Positions 43,245 to 53,054 of a stretch of DNA of 64,000 bases are shown here, piece by piece (position 1 is the stretch's first letter; the number at the start of each line of letters is the position of its first letter). The stretch spans positions 265,167 to 329,166 of the forward strand of contig NZ_VDMN01000007.1 of the NCBI RefSeq assembly GCF_006335145.1. The letters run 5' to 3'. The notes below the pieces were generated by a model, which was given only the letters and a program-made list of their open reading frames with translations, was not told the DNA's origin and did not search any database. The position numbers and the translations under genes are program-made. This DNA is from Aliirhizobium smilacinae (lineage in GTDB: Bacteria > Pseudomonadota > Alphaproteobacteria > Rhizobiales > Rhizobiaceae).

Positions 43245-45116
43245 TTATAAAGACGGCAGAACAAGTATGACCCGCGCGCCTTTTTCGAAGTTTTCATCGA
43301 ACTGTAACGTTCCCCCATGGGCTTGCACGATCGATCTGCAGATAGCCAATCCAAGCCCGAGGCTAGATTTTTTTGTGCTGACAAAGGGCTTGAAGACCTC
43401 TGCGTGATGTCCGGTCTCTATTCCCACGCCACGATCTGTCACAGTCAACTCGCACGTGCCATTTTCGCGCTTTTTGGTTTGAATAGCAATCTCACGCTGA
43501 GCAGGTGTCACATTTGCCATCGCGTCGGTCGCGTTCAGGATCAGGTTCAGAAGAACCTGCTGGAGCTGCGGCAGGTTTCCGCGGATAGGGACGTCCGGCA
43601 TGTCGAACATCACTTCGACATTCGTCTGTCGCGCCAGAAGCTCGCTACGGGCGAGAGCCAAGGTCGTGGTGGCTGCATAATTGAGATCCATCGGTTCGAG
43701 GCTGGTTTCGCCCCTGATCATCAGCCGCCGCAACTGGGTTATGACAGTCGCGGCCCTCTTGTTGTCGAGAACGATGTCATTGAGGATGTCGCGTAGCTCA
43801 TCGATGTCGATGGGTTTGTTCTCCAGCAACCGTGTACCCGACTCCGCGTTTGAGAGTATTGAGGTAAGTGGCTGATTGAGTTCGTGCGCGAGCGCACCGG
43901 ACAATTCGCCAAGCTGCGAAGTCCGGGATAGATAGGCGAGTTCCAACCTTTCAAGGTTGAGTTCGGTCTGGAGCCGAAGCTTTCGTCTCCTCTCCAAAAA
44001 AAGGGCCACGATCGTCGCTGCCTGCAGGAGAATGACCGCCAGCATGGTCAAGATTTCAATTCTGTATTTCTCCCATGCAGGCATCTGGTAGTTCAGCACC
44101 TGGGCGTCCTTGGGTATGCGTATCGGATCGATGCCCCAATGTTTGATCAAGTTCCAATCGATCATAGGGCCGCCTTCGAGCAGGTAGGTCTGGGGACCAG
44201 AAAGATCGCCGGCTAAAATTCGGCTGGCGATGATCCCCATCTCCTTTCCGATATCCTCGAACGTTCCGACATATCCGGCCATGACGCCTGCTCCAAAGTG
44301 GGAACTATAGACGCTGTAGGCCGGCGCTTTCGAAACGGAAGAGATCACCTGTGTGACATCGCGAGGGTAGAATTTGCGGCCATCTGCATCTTCGAAGATG
44401 TTCAGGACCATCAGTATGGCGTTTCGCGGAAGCGCACTTGCCACTGTCTCGAAACCGTCGAGCGTCAGTTCTGACTTGTAGTCTACAGGGACGCCTCGGT
44501 AGCTGTCAGTCAGCGCCTCCTTGGCGGTCGCCTGCCAATTCCGGTCGAAACCTGAGGAGCCGGTCATGATGACGATCTTGCTGGCGTCCGGTTGCAATGT
44601 CAGAGCAAGATCGATCGTCTTGCGCACATCGAAATGGCTGACGACCCCCTTCACATCTGGCGGCAAGACCTTGCTTCGTAGCGAAGTGTCACCGACCGCT
44701 CCGAAAACGATCGGGGCGTTACTGCCTATCGTGGAACGATGGTCCAGTGCAAACAGCAAGGCTCCCGGCCCCCCAGCGAGGACCACGTCGAACCTAGTAG
44801 CCACATATTTGCTCGTAAGATAGTCCGCTATGCGAACGACATTCGCCGGGTCTGGGAAGCGGTCCGTGTCGAGATATTCACTGTATATCTCGACACCCAG
44901 AGGCATGTTGGCCAGCATGCTTTCCCTCAGCCCAGCGGCAACCTGCACGACCGCAGGAAGTGTCGCTTGGTTCTCATAGAGGATAAGTATTCGCTTTATC
45001 GGCCCCGTCGCACCTTGGGCAAGCACGTATTCCGCCCGGATCACTATCAAGAACAGCAGCAACGGAACCCAACGCAGCCACATTATTCTCGTAGCCGTCC
45101 CTTTTTCTGCAAGCAT
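43245..45116 (-). CDS. Sensor histidine kinase with ABC-type substrate-binding periplasmic domain
   Basis: The 623-residue protein has an N-terminal signal/anchor helix (residues 12-33) and a periplasmic region of about 300 residues resembling the ABC_sub_bind family (KRILILYENQATLPAV, DVVLAGGPGALLFALDHR, MTGSSGFDRNW). A membrane helix follows at 355-374, then a HisKA domain with His411 in GALAHELNQPL and a GHKL ATPase with DRGVGIETG. The phosphate signal goes to the FixJ-type regulator encoded just downstream. The ligand is unknown. The 289-bp gap upstream contains no gene. Confidence 0.9.
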   Translation of the reverse strand: MLAEKGTATRIMWLRWVPLLLFLIVIRAEYVLAQGATGPIKRILILYENQATLPAVVQVAAGLRESMLANMPLGVEIYSEYLDTDRFPDPANVVRIADYLTSKYVATRFDVVLAGGPGALLFALDHRSTIGSNAPIVFGAVGDTSLRSKVLPPDVKGVVSHFDVRKTIDLALTLQPDASKIVIMTGSSGFDRNWQATAKEALTDSYRGVPVDYKSELTLDGFETVASALPRNAILMVLNIFEDADGRKFYPRDVTQVISSVSKAPAYSVYSSHFGAGVMAGYVGTFEDIGKEMGIIASRILAGDLSGPQTYLLEGGPMIDWNLIKHWGIDPIRIPKDAQVLNYQMPAWEKYRIEILTMLAVILLQAATIVALFLERRRKLRLQTELNLERLELAYLSRTSQLGELSGALAHELNQPLTSILSNAESGTRLLENKPIDIDELRDILNDIVLDNKRAATVITQLRRLMIRGETSLEPMDLNYAATTTLALARSELLARQTNVEVMFDMPDVPIRGNLPQLQQVLLNLILNATDAMANVTPAQREIAIQTKKRENGTCELTVTDRGVGIETGHHAEVFKPFVSTKKSSLGLGLAICRSIVQAHGGTLQFDENFEKGARVILVLPSL

Positions 45117-45405
45117 TCATGACCATCCAGGCATGATTACGTTTGGAAGGCACTTCAGAGCACGAAACAGGTGCGAAGCCTGAGAGAGTTTTATATGCCT
45201 AATAAATATAAAGTCAGTTCTTTTAATATGCGGTGCGAATGAGCCAGCTCTGCTCAGCTGACTTGGTCATAGCAGCGCCGAACTGGGCGTCCGGGAAAGC
45301 GGCGGCAAACGCACTCGAGGCCGGCATCACCATTGAATTGCAAACTGACGCTCAGTATTAAGCTGCTTAGAACGTGTCGCGTATTCATAACCTCCGTTTC
45401 GGCAA

Positions 45406-46602
45406 CTAGAGAAGCAGCAGTTTCTTCACCAGCGACAAGACCTCTTTGATTGGCACCTTCGTCGATGCGACGATCGCGAACGGCACTAACGCAGCCGCAG
45501 AGACCGGAAGAAGTGTAGAACGGCTCAAAAGCACGATCGATAGCTTGCGTGTCAGTTCGAACTGCTTGGTAGGATCAGCGACCTCCTGATCCCGCCGGTC
45601 TTCAGACGTAGCCGCGACAGCGACGTTGCTGCCGATCAGTTTTCGTTCGACCATTCGATGATATTGAGTCGCCTGCGCTCCCAGCCTTGCCATCGACACC
45701 CTCTTCAGGTGGGAGAGCGGACGGGTAAATGCCGAGAGAGGGAAGGCGAACAATGCGAGGATGATGACTAACCAGGCGGCCATGAGGATCGTGATATTGG
45801 TGATGGTCGCCGTTTCGTGCAGCAAGTTCTGCGCGATGGTGGCTGCAACCGCGCAGCTCACGCCAAACACGCAGGTCGTGTAGGCGTTCGGATAGTCCGC
45901 CAGAAAAGCTATGCCTCCCTTGCCGTCCGGATGCGTAGAGACGAGACACAAATCCAGTCTAGCAAGTCGCCGCAGCAACAGCGACCAGACGAGATGACGC
46001 CACAAACCACGGGCGGTCAAAAACCAGAACAAAGGTATGCTGACGATTATCGACCACCAACCGGCAGGTGTCACGGAGTTACCCATTGGAGACGCAACAA
46101 CTGCCCACGATGACGCGTCTACCATATAATGATGCCTGAGCACGACGCAGGCAGCGACAGCGGCAATCAGCACGCAGAGGACTTCAGCGATACGCGAGTT
46201 TCGCCGCACCAATGCCTGGTTGACCGCATATGCGGCCTCAGTCAATGACGATGGTGCAATGATGGATGCAGAAACCGCCTGCTGAAGTTTCTCCTGCAAG
46301 CTTTTTTCGACTTGCTGCTCCGCGAAGACCAGAGCTCCAATGCCAATCACGAATCGCGCCCAGACGGTGACGTCCGCAACATATGTCAGGCCGCTCGACA
46401 CATCGAATGAAAGGCTTTGTGGGAGCCCGAGGAGAAGCGGAATACCCCAGGCCAATCCGATGAACACGACAGCGCGTCGACCCGACATCAGGGCATGCTC
46501 GTGCAGAAGCCTCAACCTGCGTTGCAACTCATAGAACGGTCCGCCGTGGGACACGAGAAACTGCTGTGTGGTCTGTGGAGCGCATGCAGGCATATCATTC
46601 AT
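45406..46602 (-). CDS. Membrane protein of unknown function
   Basis: The 398-residue protein has about seven hydrophobic segments (for example VVFIGLAWGIPLLLGL, GWWSIIVSIPLFWFLTA, ILMAAWLVIILALFAFPL), with polar loops up to 70 residues long. I do not recognise its family. The strong ribosome site AAAGGAG supports the start. It is third in an operon with DUF3300 and DUF2950 genes (25-bp gap). Confidence 0.75.
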   Translation of the reverse strand: MNDMPACAPQTTQQFLVSHGGPFYELQRRLRLLHEHALMSGRRAVVFIGLAWGIPLLLGLPQSLSFDVSSGLTYVADVTVWARFVIGIGALVFAEQQVEKSLQEKLQQAVSASIIAPSSLTEAAYAVNQALVRRNSRIAEVLCVLIAAVAACVVLRHHYMVDASSWAVVASPMGNSVTPAGWWSIIVSIPLFWFLTARGLWRHLVWSLLLRRLARLDLCLVSTHPDGKGGIAFLADYPNAYTTCVFGVSCAVAATIAQNLLHETATITNITILMAAWLVIILALFAFPLSAFTRPLSHLKRVSMARLGAQATQYHRMVERKLIGSNVAVAATSEDRRDQEVADPTKQFELTRKLSIVLLSRSTLLPVSAAALVPFAIVASTKVPIKEVLSLVKKLLLL

Positions 46603-46627
46603 GCCACTCTCCTTTCAGATCCTTGTT

Positions 46628-47590
46628 TCAGTCGTCAGTCACGTCCCAATTGTCATCCGGATTAAAGATCTTGATACTAGGGGCGATGGTATCGGTATTC
46701 TTGCCGAGATCGGCCTGATAAACGGTGCCGTTGGCATTCACCAGGAAAGTGTGCACACCTGTCTCCCCATAACGGACTGGCCACGCGGTCAGCCCGAAAC
46801 CGGCGATCATGTTGCCATTGATGACGTAGTCAAACTTGCCACCGGCGATGTTCGGCCCTTGGCCGGTCAGAATACGATAGCGGTAGCCAAAATATCCGGC
46901 CCCGCTTTTGGCCTTGCTGAGAACGTCTGCGCTTTCAAGGGCGGCGCCTGCCGGACTGGGTCCGGCACCAATATCCGGCGACCAATACAGACCATCGGTC
47001 TGACCGTCGCTGCTCATCAGCTTCTGGGCGTATTCTAGAACCCCGTCGCCATCATGGTCCTCGGCCTCGTATTCCTTCTGTGCATCGACATAGGCGCGCA
47101 TGGTCGCAATCGCCTGGAGTTCGTTTTCCCCGACGCGGCGATTGATGATTTCCTCGAAACCGGCATACGTGTCGAAAGACCATTTTCCGTCTTCGCCCTT
47201 GACGATCGGAAAAGGTAACGGCCAGAGCTTCTCGCCAATCTCCAGGATTCGACGGCCATCTGCCTCGCGCACAGTAAGTTGTTTTCCTGCGCCCTCGCGT
47301 ATCTCGGCATATGTGTCCATCACGCCCTCGCCCGACCTTGCTTTCTTTGGATCGAGGCCGAGCAGGTTGGCGAGCCTGTCGAAGTCGTCCGCGCTAAGTG
47401 CGGCCTTGAATGCATCGACGGCAGCTTCAGGCGTGTCGAAGACGAGAGGTTCCGTTTGCGAAGCGAATCCGGCGATGGTTGTCCCTTCTGACGGTTCGAC
47501 AGCGCCAACAGCGATCGGAAAAACGGCGATCCCGAAGAGCGACACGGTAACGACCGAGCTTAGCATCGTGGCTGTGACTGTCCTGATCAT
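46628..47590 (-). CDS. DUF2950 secreted protein
   Basis: The 320-residue protein has an N-terminal signal peptide (about residues 1-30, MLSSVVTVSLFGIAVFPIAVG). The mature part has the DUF2950 pattern, including YWSPDIGAGPSPAGAALESA, GYFGYRYRILTGQGPNIAGG, and the end GVHTFLVNANGTVYQADLG. The role is unknown; the gene typically neighbours a DUF3300 gene, as here (23 bp). Confidence 0.88.
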   Translation of the reverse strand: MIRTVTATMLSSVVTVSLFGIAVFPIAVGAVEPSEGTTIAGFASQTEPLVFDTPEAAVDAFKAALSADDFDRLANLLGLDPKKARSGEGVMDTYAEIREGAGKQLTVREADGRRILEIGEKLWPLPFPIVKGEDGKWSFDTYAGFEEIINRRVGENELQAIATMRAYVDAQKEYEAEDHDGDGVLEYAQKLMSSDGQTDGLYWSPDIGAGPSPAGAALESADVLSKAKSGAGYFGYRYRILTGQGPNIAGGKFDYVINGNMIAGFGLTAWPVRYGETGVHTFLVNANGTVYQADLGKNTDTIAPSIKIFNPDDNWDVTDD

Positions 47591-47613
47591 GACTGTCTTC
47601 CTATGCTCGAGAG

Positions 47614-49011
47614 TTAACGACGACGACCGCCGCCGCGATGGGGAACGGTGCGATGACCGCCACCACCGCCGCGAACGATGGCGCGACCACCCCCATGGTT
47701 TCCGCGTCCTAGACTGGGCCTGCTCCCCCCGCCCATGGCCAGCCGACCGCGCTCCGATTGCAAATGCGCACGTCGGCCATTGTCGACATGACCGAGTGCT
47801 GAAGGCTTCTTCGGCCTATTATCCAGCCGCGCAGCGGGCCTTGGCTTTCCCGCAGGCCGCTCGAAATTTGCCTTGGCCGCAAGATTGCCTGAAGGCCTGT
47901 CCGGGCGTGCAGACGGCATCCTGTTCTGCACCCGTTGCGAGGGTCTGTCGCCGATCTTGTCACGCGTCAATCGATCGGCATCGATCTTGCTGTTGCGAAC
48001 GTCCCTGACGCTGACGTTCCCCGCCTTATTGCGGATTGCCGTGTTGCGGTTGCTTCCGATCGCTGTCGCCTTGGCCCTGATGTCGTTGCCGCCGTTAGCC
48101 TTGATGCTGTTTCTGATCGACGTGCTGTCGATCTTGTTGAACTGGTCGTGGTCGAATTTGATCTTGCCGCGGTCAACATTCTTCCAGTCGACGTCATTGA
48201 GATTAATCCTGCCGTTGATGTTGTTGAGGCAATGGTCACAATCAATATCGACGTCGCCGCGCCAGCGACCACCCCATACACCCCAATCGTCCCAATCAAC
48301 GGCGGCGGCCCAGATGGCACCAGTTACGGCTGCGGCGAAGAACGGTGCAGTCGGATATGTATAATTCGGATAATAATCGGGATAATAGCTGATGGGCTGC
48401 GGTACGTAGCCAGCTTCATAGAGCATCTCGGGAGCGTATCTCGGAACGTAAACCTTTTCCGCACTGGCTGACTGGATTACGACATTGTCGTTTTCCTGAA
48501 TGACCCTGATCTTGTCATCGGTCTTGATAATGCCTTCAGCAACCGCCTTGTCTCGCAACTGCTGTATCGCGATCAGGACATCCTTCTGCTGGTTGCCCAA
48601 GGCCTCACCGAGCGATTGCGTCCAATCGAGATCGTCGCTCATCATCTTGACGATATCGGGATAGTTCAACAGCGAGATCACGCTGCCATCCCATGTGTCT
48701 TTCGGTTTGAGCTTCGTGTCCTTCCTGGCATCATCGAGATAGCGCTGGGCTTCGACTATCTGCAACGGATAGAGCGACGCGGAGGTGACTACGGCGACCA
48801 GATCATCCGGGTAGAGCGCAATGCGGGCAACGAGAACTTCGAGTTCATCGTCAGTGAGAGGCTCGGGAGTATCGTCCGCCGCTGTCGTTTCTGCTCCCGT
48901 GTTATCCTGCGCTCGTGCGATGCTGGTTGCGGCAAACGAAAGCGGAAATCCGCCAACTGCAATAATGATCGCAAGCGCGGTAGCAAAGCCCATCTCCCCA
49001 ATACGAGGCAT
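47614..49011 (-). CDS. DUF3300 secreted protein with Gly/Arg/His-rich tail
   Basis: The 465-residue protein has a signal peptide (to about residue 34) and a DUF3300 domain (TDDELEVLVARIALYPDDLV, QIVEAQRYLDDARKD, SLLNYPDIVKMMSDDLDWT). A long low-complexity region rich in Asn, Asp, Arg and Gly follows. The last 40 residues are dominated by Gly, Arg and His, which could bind RNA, anionic surfaces or metals. The function of the family is unknown. It starts the operon DUF3300-DUF2950-membrane protein, 149 bp downstream of operator copy 5. Confidence 0.88.
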   Translation of the reverse strand: MPRIGEMGFATALAIIIAVGGFPLSFAATSIARAQDNTGAETTAADDTPEPLTDDELEVLVARIALYPDDLVAVVTSASLYPLQIVEAQRYLDDARKDTKLKPKDTWDGSVISLLNYPDIVKMMSDDLDWTQSLGEALGNQQKDVLIAIQQLRDKAVAEGIIKTDDKIRVIQENDNVVIQSASAEKVYVPRYAPEMLYEAGYVPQPISYYPDYYPNYTYPTAPFFAAAVTGAIWAAAVDWDDWGVWGGRWRGDVDIDCDHCLNNINGRINLNDVDWKNVDRGKIKFDHDQFNKIDSTSIRNSIKANGGNDIRAKATAIGSNRNTAIRNKAGNVSVRDVRNSKIDADRLTRDKIGDRPSQRVQNRMPSARPDRPSGNLAAKANFERPAGKPRPAARLDNRPKKPSALGHVDNGRRAHLQSERGRLAMGGGSRPSLGRGNHGGGRAIVRGGGGGHRTVPHRGGGRRR

Positions 49012-49159
49012 AGTGAATTCCCCCGCCGGCCGAACTGGTCTGCGCGCCGCTCTCCGCGACCGTGATCACAGACTGATAGATTGGGACCGGAGCCTCTCGG
49101 CATGAAGACGCAGCCCATTATTGGCCGGCATATTCGTTCCGCGGTCGCACCAAGTATAG

Positions 49160-49175
49160 TTGGACCAAGGGCCAA
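49160..49175. promoter_or_regulatory. Operator-like palindrome, copy 5 (DUF3300 operon)
   Basis: TTGGACCAAGGGCCAA; on the minus strand it is followed directly by ACTATACTT, giving a TATACT -10-like hexamer pointing to the DUF3300 gene. The same arrangement, reading the other way, is seen at copy 3. Confidence 0.6.
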
Positions 49176-49426
49176 TTGCGGCTGTGTTCGGGAAGGGGAT
49201 GATGCAACGCTGTAAAGCAAGAAACACGCAGGCGTATATTCCCGGTAACGCGCCGGTCTTGTCGGCCGGCGCGAGAAAGCTCTCGCATCGATTGGAGATT
49301 TATCGCGATGCGTTCCGGATTAGCGGACGCGAAGGTATCGATCCAGCGATCTCCGATTTCGATCTCGGCCACATACCCGCCTAGATGAAAACATAGCGAG
49401 CCTCACCGAGGTCGGTGCGCTCCACA

Positions 49427-49476
49427 AGGGGTCCTCCCCCTACCGTCGCCAGATCGCGACCGGCAGGAGGACCTCT
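49427..49476. repeat. Nested inverted repeat
   Basis: An outer 11-bp stem with one wobble pair (49427-49437 with 49466-49476) encloses an inner 7-bp stem with one bulge (49443-49449 with 49456-49463, loop CAGATC). It would fold strongly as RNA from either strand. Confidence 0.55.
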
Positions 49477-49517
49477 GTAGCCCCGAATATTCAACCATTC
49501 CTTCCGCTCGCATGCCA

Positions 49518-49559
49518 CCCTTGCGCCATACGGCAAACCCGTGCCGTATGGCGCAAGGG
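49518..49559 (-). terminator. Perfect 18-bp hairpin downstream of gfa
   Basis: Arms 49518-49535 and 49542-49559 are perfectly complementary over 18 bp with a 6-base loop, 23 bases after the gfa stop. There is no T-run on the minus strand, so it may be a 3'-end stabiliser or Rho-related barrier rather than a classical terminator. Confidence 0.6.
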
Positions 49560-49581
49560 AGCGACATCCCGCAAGCGAGTG

Positions 49582-50163
49582 TCAGGCGGGGAGCGCTCCG
49601 GATTTCTTCGCCACCCATGTCGCGACATAATCCATAAGGCCGGGCGAAAGGCAGTCATAGGGTTCTAGCCCCAGCTCCTTGAGCCGGGCCCTGATACCGT
49701 CCATACGCTCCGGATTGACTCCGGATTCAATGATCGACGATACGAAAGCAGCGAACCCCGGAGGCGCCCAACCGCTCTCTTGAAAACGCTCGGGATGGAT
49801 GAAATCCAGCCCCTTGAAGGCGTGATCTCGTTCGACCGGCCCATACATATGCACGCCGCATTGTTTGCAGGCATGCCTCTGGATGAGCGCGCTCGGATCA
49901 ACCACGGCGAGCTTGTCGCCGTTTTCAAGCACCGTCACCTTGTCGTGAGGTACAACGGCAACGACCGAGAAGTCTGCGCCTTTCGGCTTCCAGCATTTGG
50001 TGCAACCACAGGCGTGATTATGTGCCACCTGCCCTTCGATCTTTACCTTCACCGGCCTATCGGTGCATTCACACACCAATGTGCCGCCGGAAAAGCCGGC
50101 GCCAGCGGGCTTTACGCCACCATCCACCGCAGGATGAATGCGAACTTGAACTGCACTGTCCAT
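49582..50163 (-). CDS. gfa: S-(hydroxymethyl)glutathione synthase (formaldehyde-activating)
   Basis: The 193-residue protein has the Gfa/CENP-V zinc-binding cysteines (TLVCECTDRPV, NHACGCTKCWKPKGADF, IQRHACKQCGVHMYGPVERD). It promotes condensation of formaldehyde with glutathione. It is the last gene of the alcohol oxidation cluster, 84 bp after the class III dehydrogenase. Some studies question catalysis and suggest a glutathione-carrier role. GAGGAGGAG precedes the start. Confidence 0.92.
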   Translation of the reverse strand: MDSAVQVRIHPAVDGGVKPAGAGFSGGTLVCECTDRPVKVKIEGQVAHNHACGCTKCWKPKGADFSVVAVVPHDKVTVLENGDKLAVVDPSALIQRHACKQCGVHMYGPVERDHAFKGLDFIHPERFQESGWAPPGFAAFVSSIIESGVNPERMDGIRARLKELGLEPYDCLSPGLMDYVATWVAKKSGALPA

Positions 50164-50247
50164 TGCAAGTCTCCTCCTCTGTTTGAACGTTCCTTACCTA
50201 TCGCAATCGTCTGCCTACATCTCCTCGTCTGTTCCGGCAGAAGGTGG

Positions 50248-51375
<1,128 letters not shown>

Positions 51376-51447
51376 CTTCCCTCACTCCCCTTTGAATATC
51401 CCTTGAGACAGGCCGGCTCTTTTGCGGCCGCAAGCCTGCCCTTATCT

Positions 51448-52344
51448 TCACTGGGTAATTCTCTGATCCCGTTCGTCGAGCAGCGGCACGCCATAATCCA
51501 GCAACAGCTTGTCGATTTTCGCCTGGTTTTCCTTGATGAACGTATTGAGTGTGCGCTTCCAGCTTTGGTCGGAGGGGCGAACTCCCATGGTAATCCGGTA
51601 GATCATGCGCTGGCCGCCCTTTTCATGGATAAGCGGCACGAGCGTCATCTCGGCACCGGATCGAGAGGCATAATAACCGGCCATCGGCCCCCAGAGGACT
51701 GCGGCGTCGATTGCCCCAGACTGCATGTCACGCATCGCCAGCTCTGCCATGGATGGCATGGCGCGCGTATCGACCATCAGCGGATAGACCTTCGCCTTGC
51801 CCATCAGCTTCGCCTTGGCCATGTTGGCGGTCGGCGGCGTGCCCTCGACAACCCCGATGCGCTTGTCTTTAAGCTTCGGGTCGGCAAGCGTTTCGACACC
51901 GGATAGATCTCCGCCCTTCCGATAGACCAGCACATAGGACGAGCGGTAATAGGCATTGGTGTTCTGCACCAACTCATCTCCCTGCGCATATCCCATGATG
52001 ATGTCGCAGCGATTGGAACCGAGCGTGTTGCGCACGAAACCATTGATCGAGGGAAACCACGTATAGGCGACCGATTTACGCCCCGTCGCCTCTGCAACAA
52101 TCCGTGCCAGCTTGTCCTCGAAACCCTCACCGCTTTGATCGGAAAAAGGCATGTTGGACGGATCGGCGCAGACGCGCAGGACGTCCGGATCTACAAGTTC
52201 TCCCGCCGCGCCAAGACCAGCCCCCTGCGCATGAGCCTGATGTGTCATGACGCTCATCACCGCTGCGAAAATCGCCATCATCCATCCGCCGTGAGCGGGA
52301 TTCCGCACTATCGGAAAGATGCCGAGTAAAACACCATGCTTCAT
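51448..52344 (-). CDS. xoxJ: XoxJ/MxaJ-like periplasmic binding protein
   Basis: The 298-residue precursor has a signal region (to about residue 38) and a family 3 solute-binding fold (DVLRVCADPSNMPFSDQSGEGFEDKLARIV, GVVEGTPPTANMAKAK, AIDAAVLWGPMAGYYA). It is of the type associated with quinoprotein dehydrogenases. XoxJ is thought to help activate or assemble XoxF. The ATG at 52344, with GGAGGC 4 bases upstream, lies 1 bp after the xoxG stop. A longer frame reading into xoxG is rejected. Confidence 0.88.
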   Translation of the reverse strand: MKHGVLLGIFPIVRNPAHGGWMMAIFAAVMSVMTHQAHAQGAGLGAAGELVDPDVLRVCADPSNMPFSDQSGEGFEDKLARIVAEATGRKSVAYTWFPSINGFVRNTLGSNRCDIIMGYAQGDELVQNTNAYYRSSYVLVYRKGGDLSGVETLADPKLKDKRIGVVEGTPPTANMAKAKLMGKAKVYPLMVDTRAMPSMAELAMRDMQSGAIDAAVLWGPMAGYYASRSGAEMTLVPLIHEKGGQRMIYRITMGVRPSDQSWKRTLNTFIKENQAKIDKLLLDYGVPLLDERDQRITQ

Positions 52345-52345
52345 C

Positions 52346-52891
52346 TCAGCCTCCCATGCAGGAGGTTTCGTAGTCTTTCGCCCCTTGTGGTTTATCGGCC
52401 TTTTTCGGCGGACGGCCGCGAGGGGCTGCACCGACCGCACGCGCACGCAGATAGACGTAGATGTCGTCGAGATAACAATAGACATTCTTGTTATCGCCAA
52501 AAGCCGGCATCACGTTTTCCTTGCCGCCACCGACATTTTTGCGCCCTTCCGCCACGATCGACAGGAAACTCGCATAGTCCATCCGCTTGAGACTATCTGC
52601 CAAGGCCGGCGCATAACTGGACCCGACGCCATCTGGCCCATGACAGACATGACAGTCGGAATGATATCGCCGGTAACCGCTGAACGTATACCAGTCGACT
52701 GTACCGTCTGCCTGAATCTTGAAGGTTGGATTTCCGTCCTTGTCGAGAAACTTGCCATCCTCCTCAGTCACCGCCGCTGCCTTCTCCTTGTCATCGTCGG
52801 CTAAGGCCATTCCGGATGTTGGAAATGGGCAGGATGTCAGAAATGAAATTGCCACGATGCCAAATGCGAGAGCTGCATTGCGAAAAGCCAT
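52346..52891 (-). CDS. xoxG: XoxG-type cytochrome c
   Basis: The 181-residue precursor has a signal peptide and one haem c site (CHVCH near residue 80) with a downstream Met ligand candidate in ENVMPAFGDN. It resembles the cytochrome cL/XoxG electron acceptors of lanthanide methanol dehydrogenases, with the typical FKIQADGTVDWYTFSGYRRY segment. It takes electrons from XoxF to the respiratory chain. The C-terminal 35 residues are basic and Pro-rich. Confidence 0.9.
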   Translation of the reverse strand: MAFRNAALAFGIVAISFLTSCPFPTSGMALADDDKEKAAAVTEEDGKFLDKDGNPTFKIQADGTVDWYTFSGYRRYHSDCHVCHGPDGVGSSYAPALADSLKRMDYASFLSIVAEGRKNVGGGKENVMPAFGDNKNVYCYLDDIYVYLRARAVGAAPRGRPPKKADKPQGAKDYETSCMGG

Positions 52892-53054
52892 TGATGAACC
52901 TCACATGTGAAACATTTCGGGAGCGATGAAAAAGCCCCGCCTCAAAGCTCCCAGCCAAATGAAGAAGCCCGCCCGCACAGTCGTTTCGGACGATCATTCG
53001 ATGCCTTTAGGGCCGCGCCACACGAGCGCGACCCGTCGACGGAGGATTCCGTGG

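Larger units (their letters stand above)
49012..49581. other. Intergenic region with operator and structured repeats
   Basis: These 570 bases separate the DUF3300 operon from the gfa gene. They contain operator copy 5 and two strong hairpins, listed separately. Two overlapping small frames (49199-49384 plus, with GGAAGGGG before the ATG; 49118-49372 minus) exist, but neither resembles a known protein and I do not call them. Confidence 0.45.

Noticed and set aside
49199..49384. Plus-strand frame of 61 codons with a good ribosome site (GGAAGGGG)
   Set aside because: No homology recognised, an opposing frame of similar length exists, and it lies just beyond operator copy 5. Kept out of the gene list.
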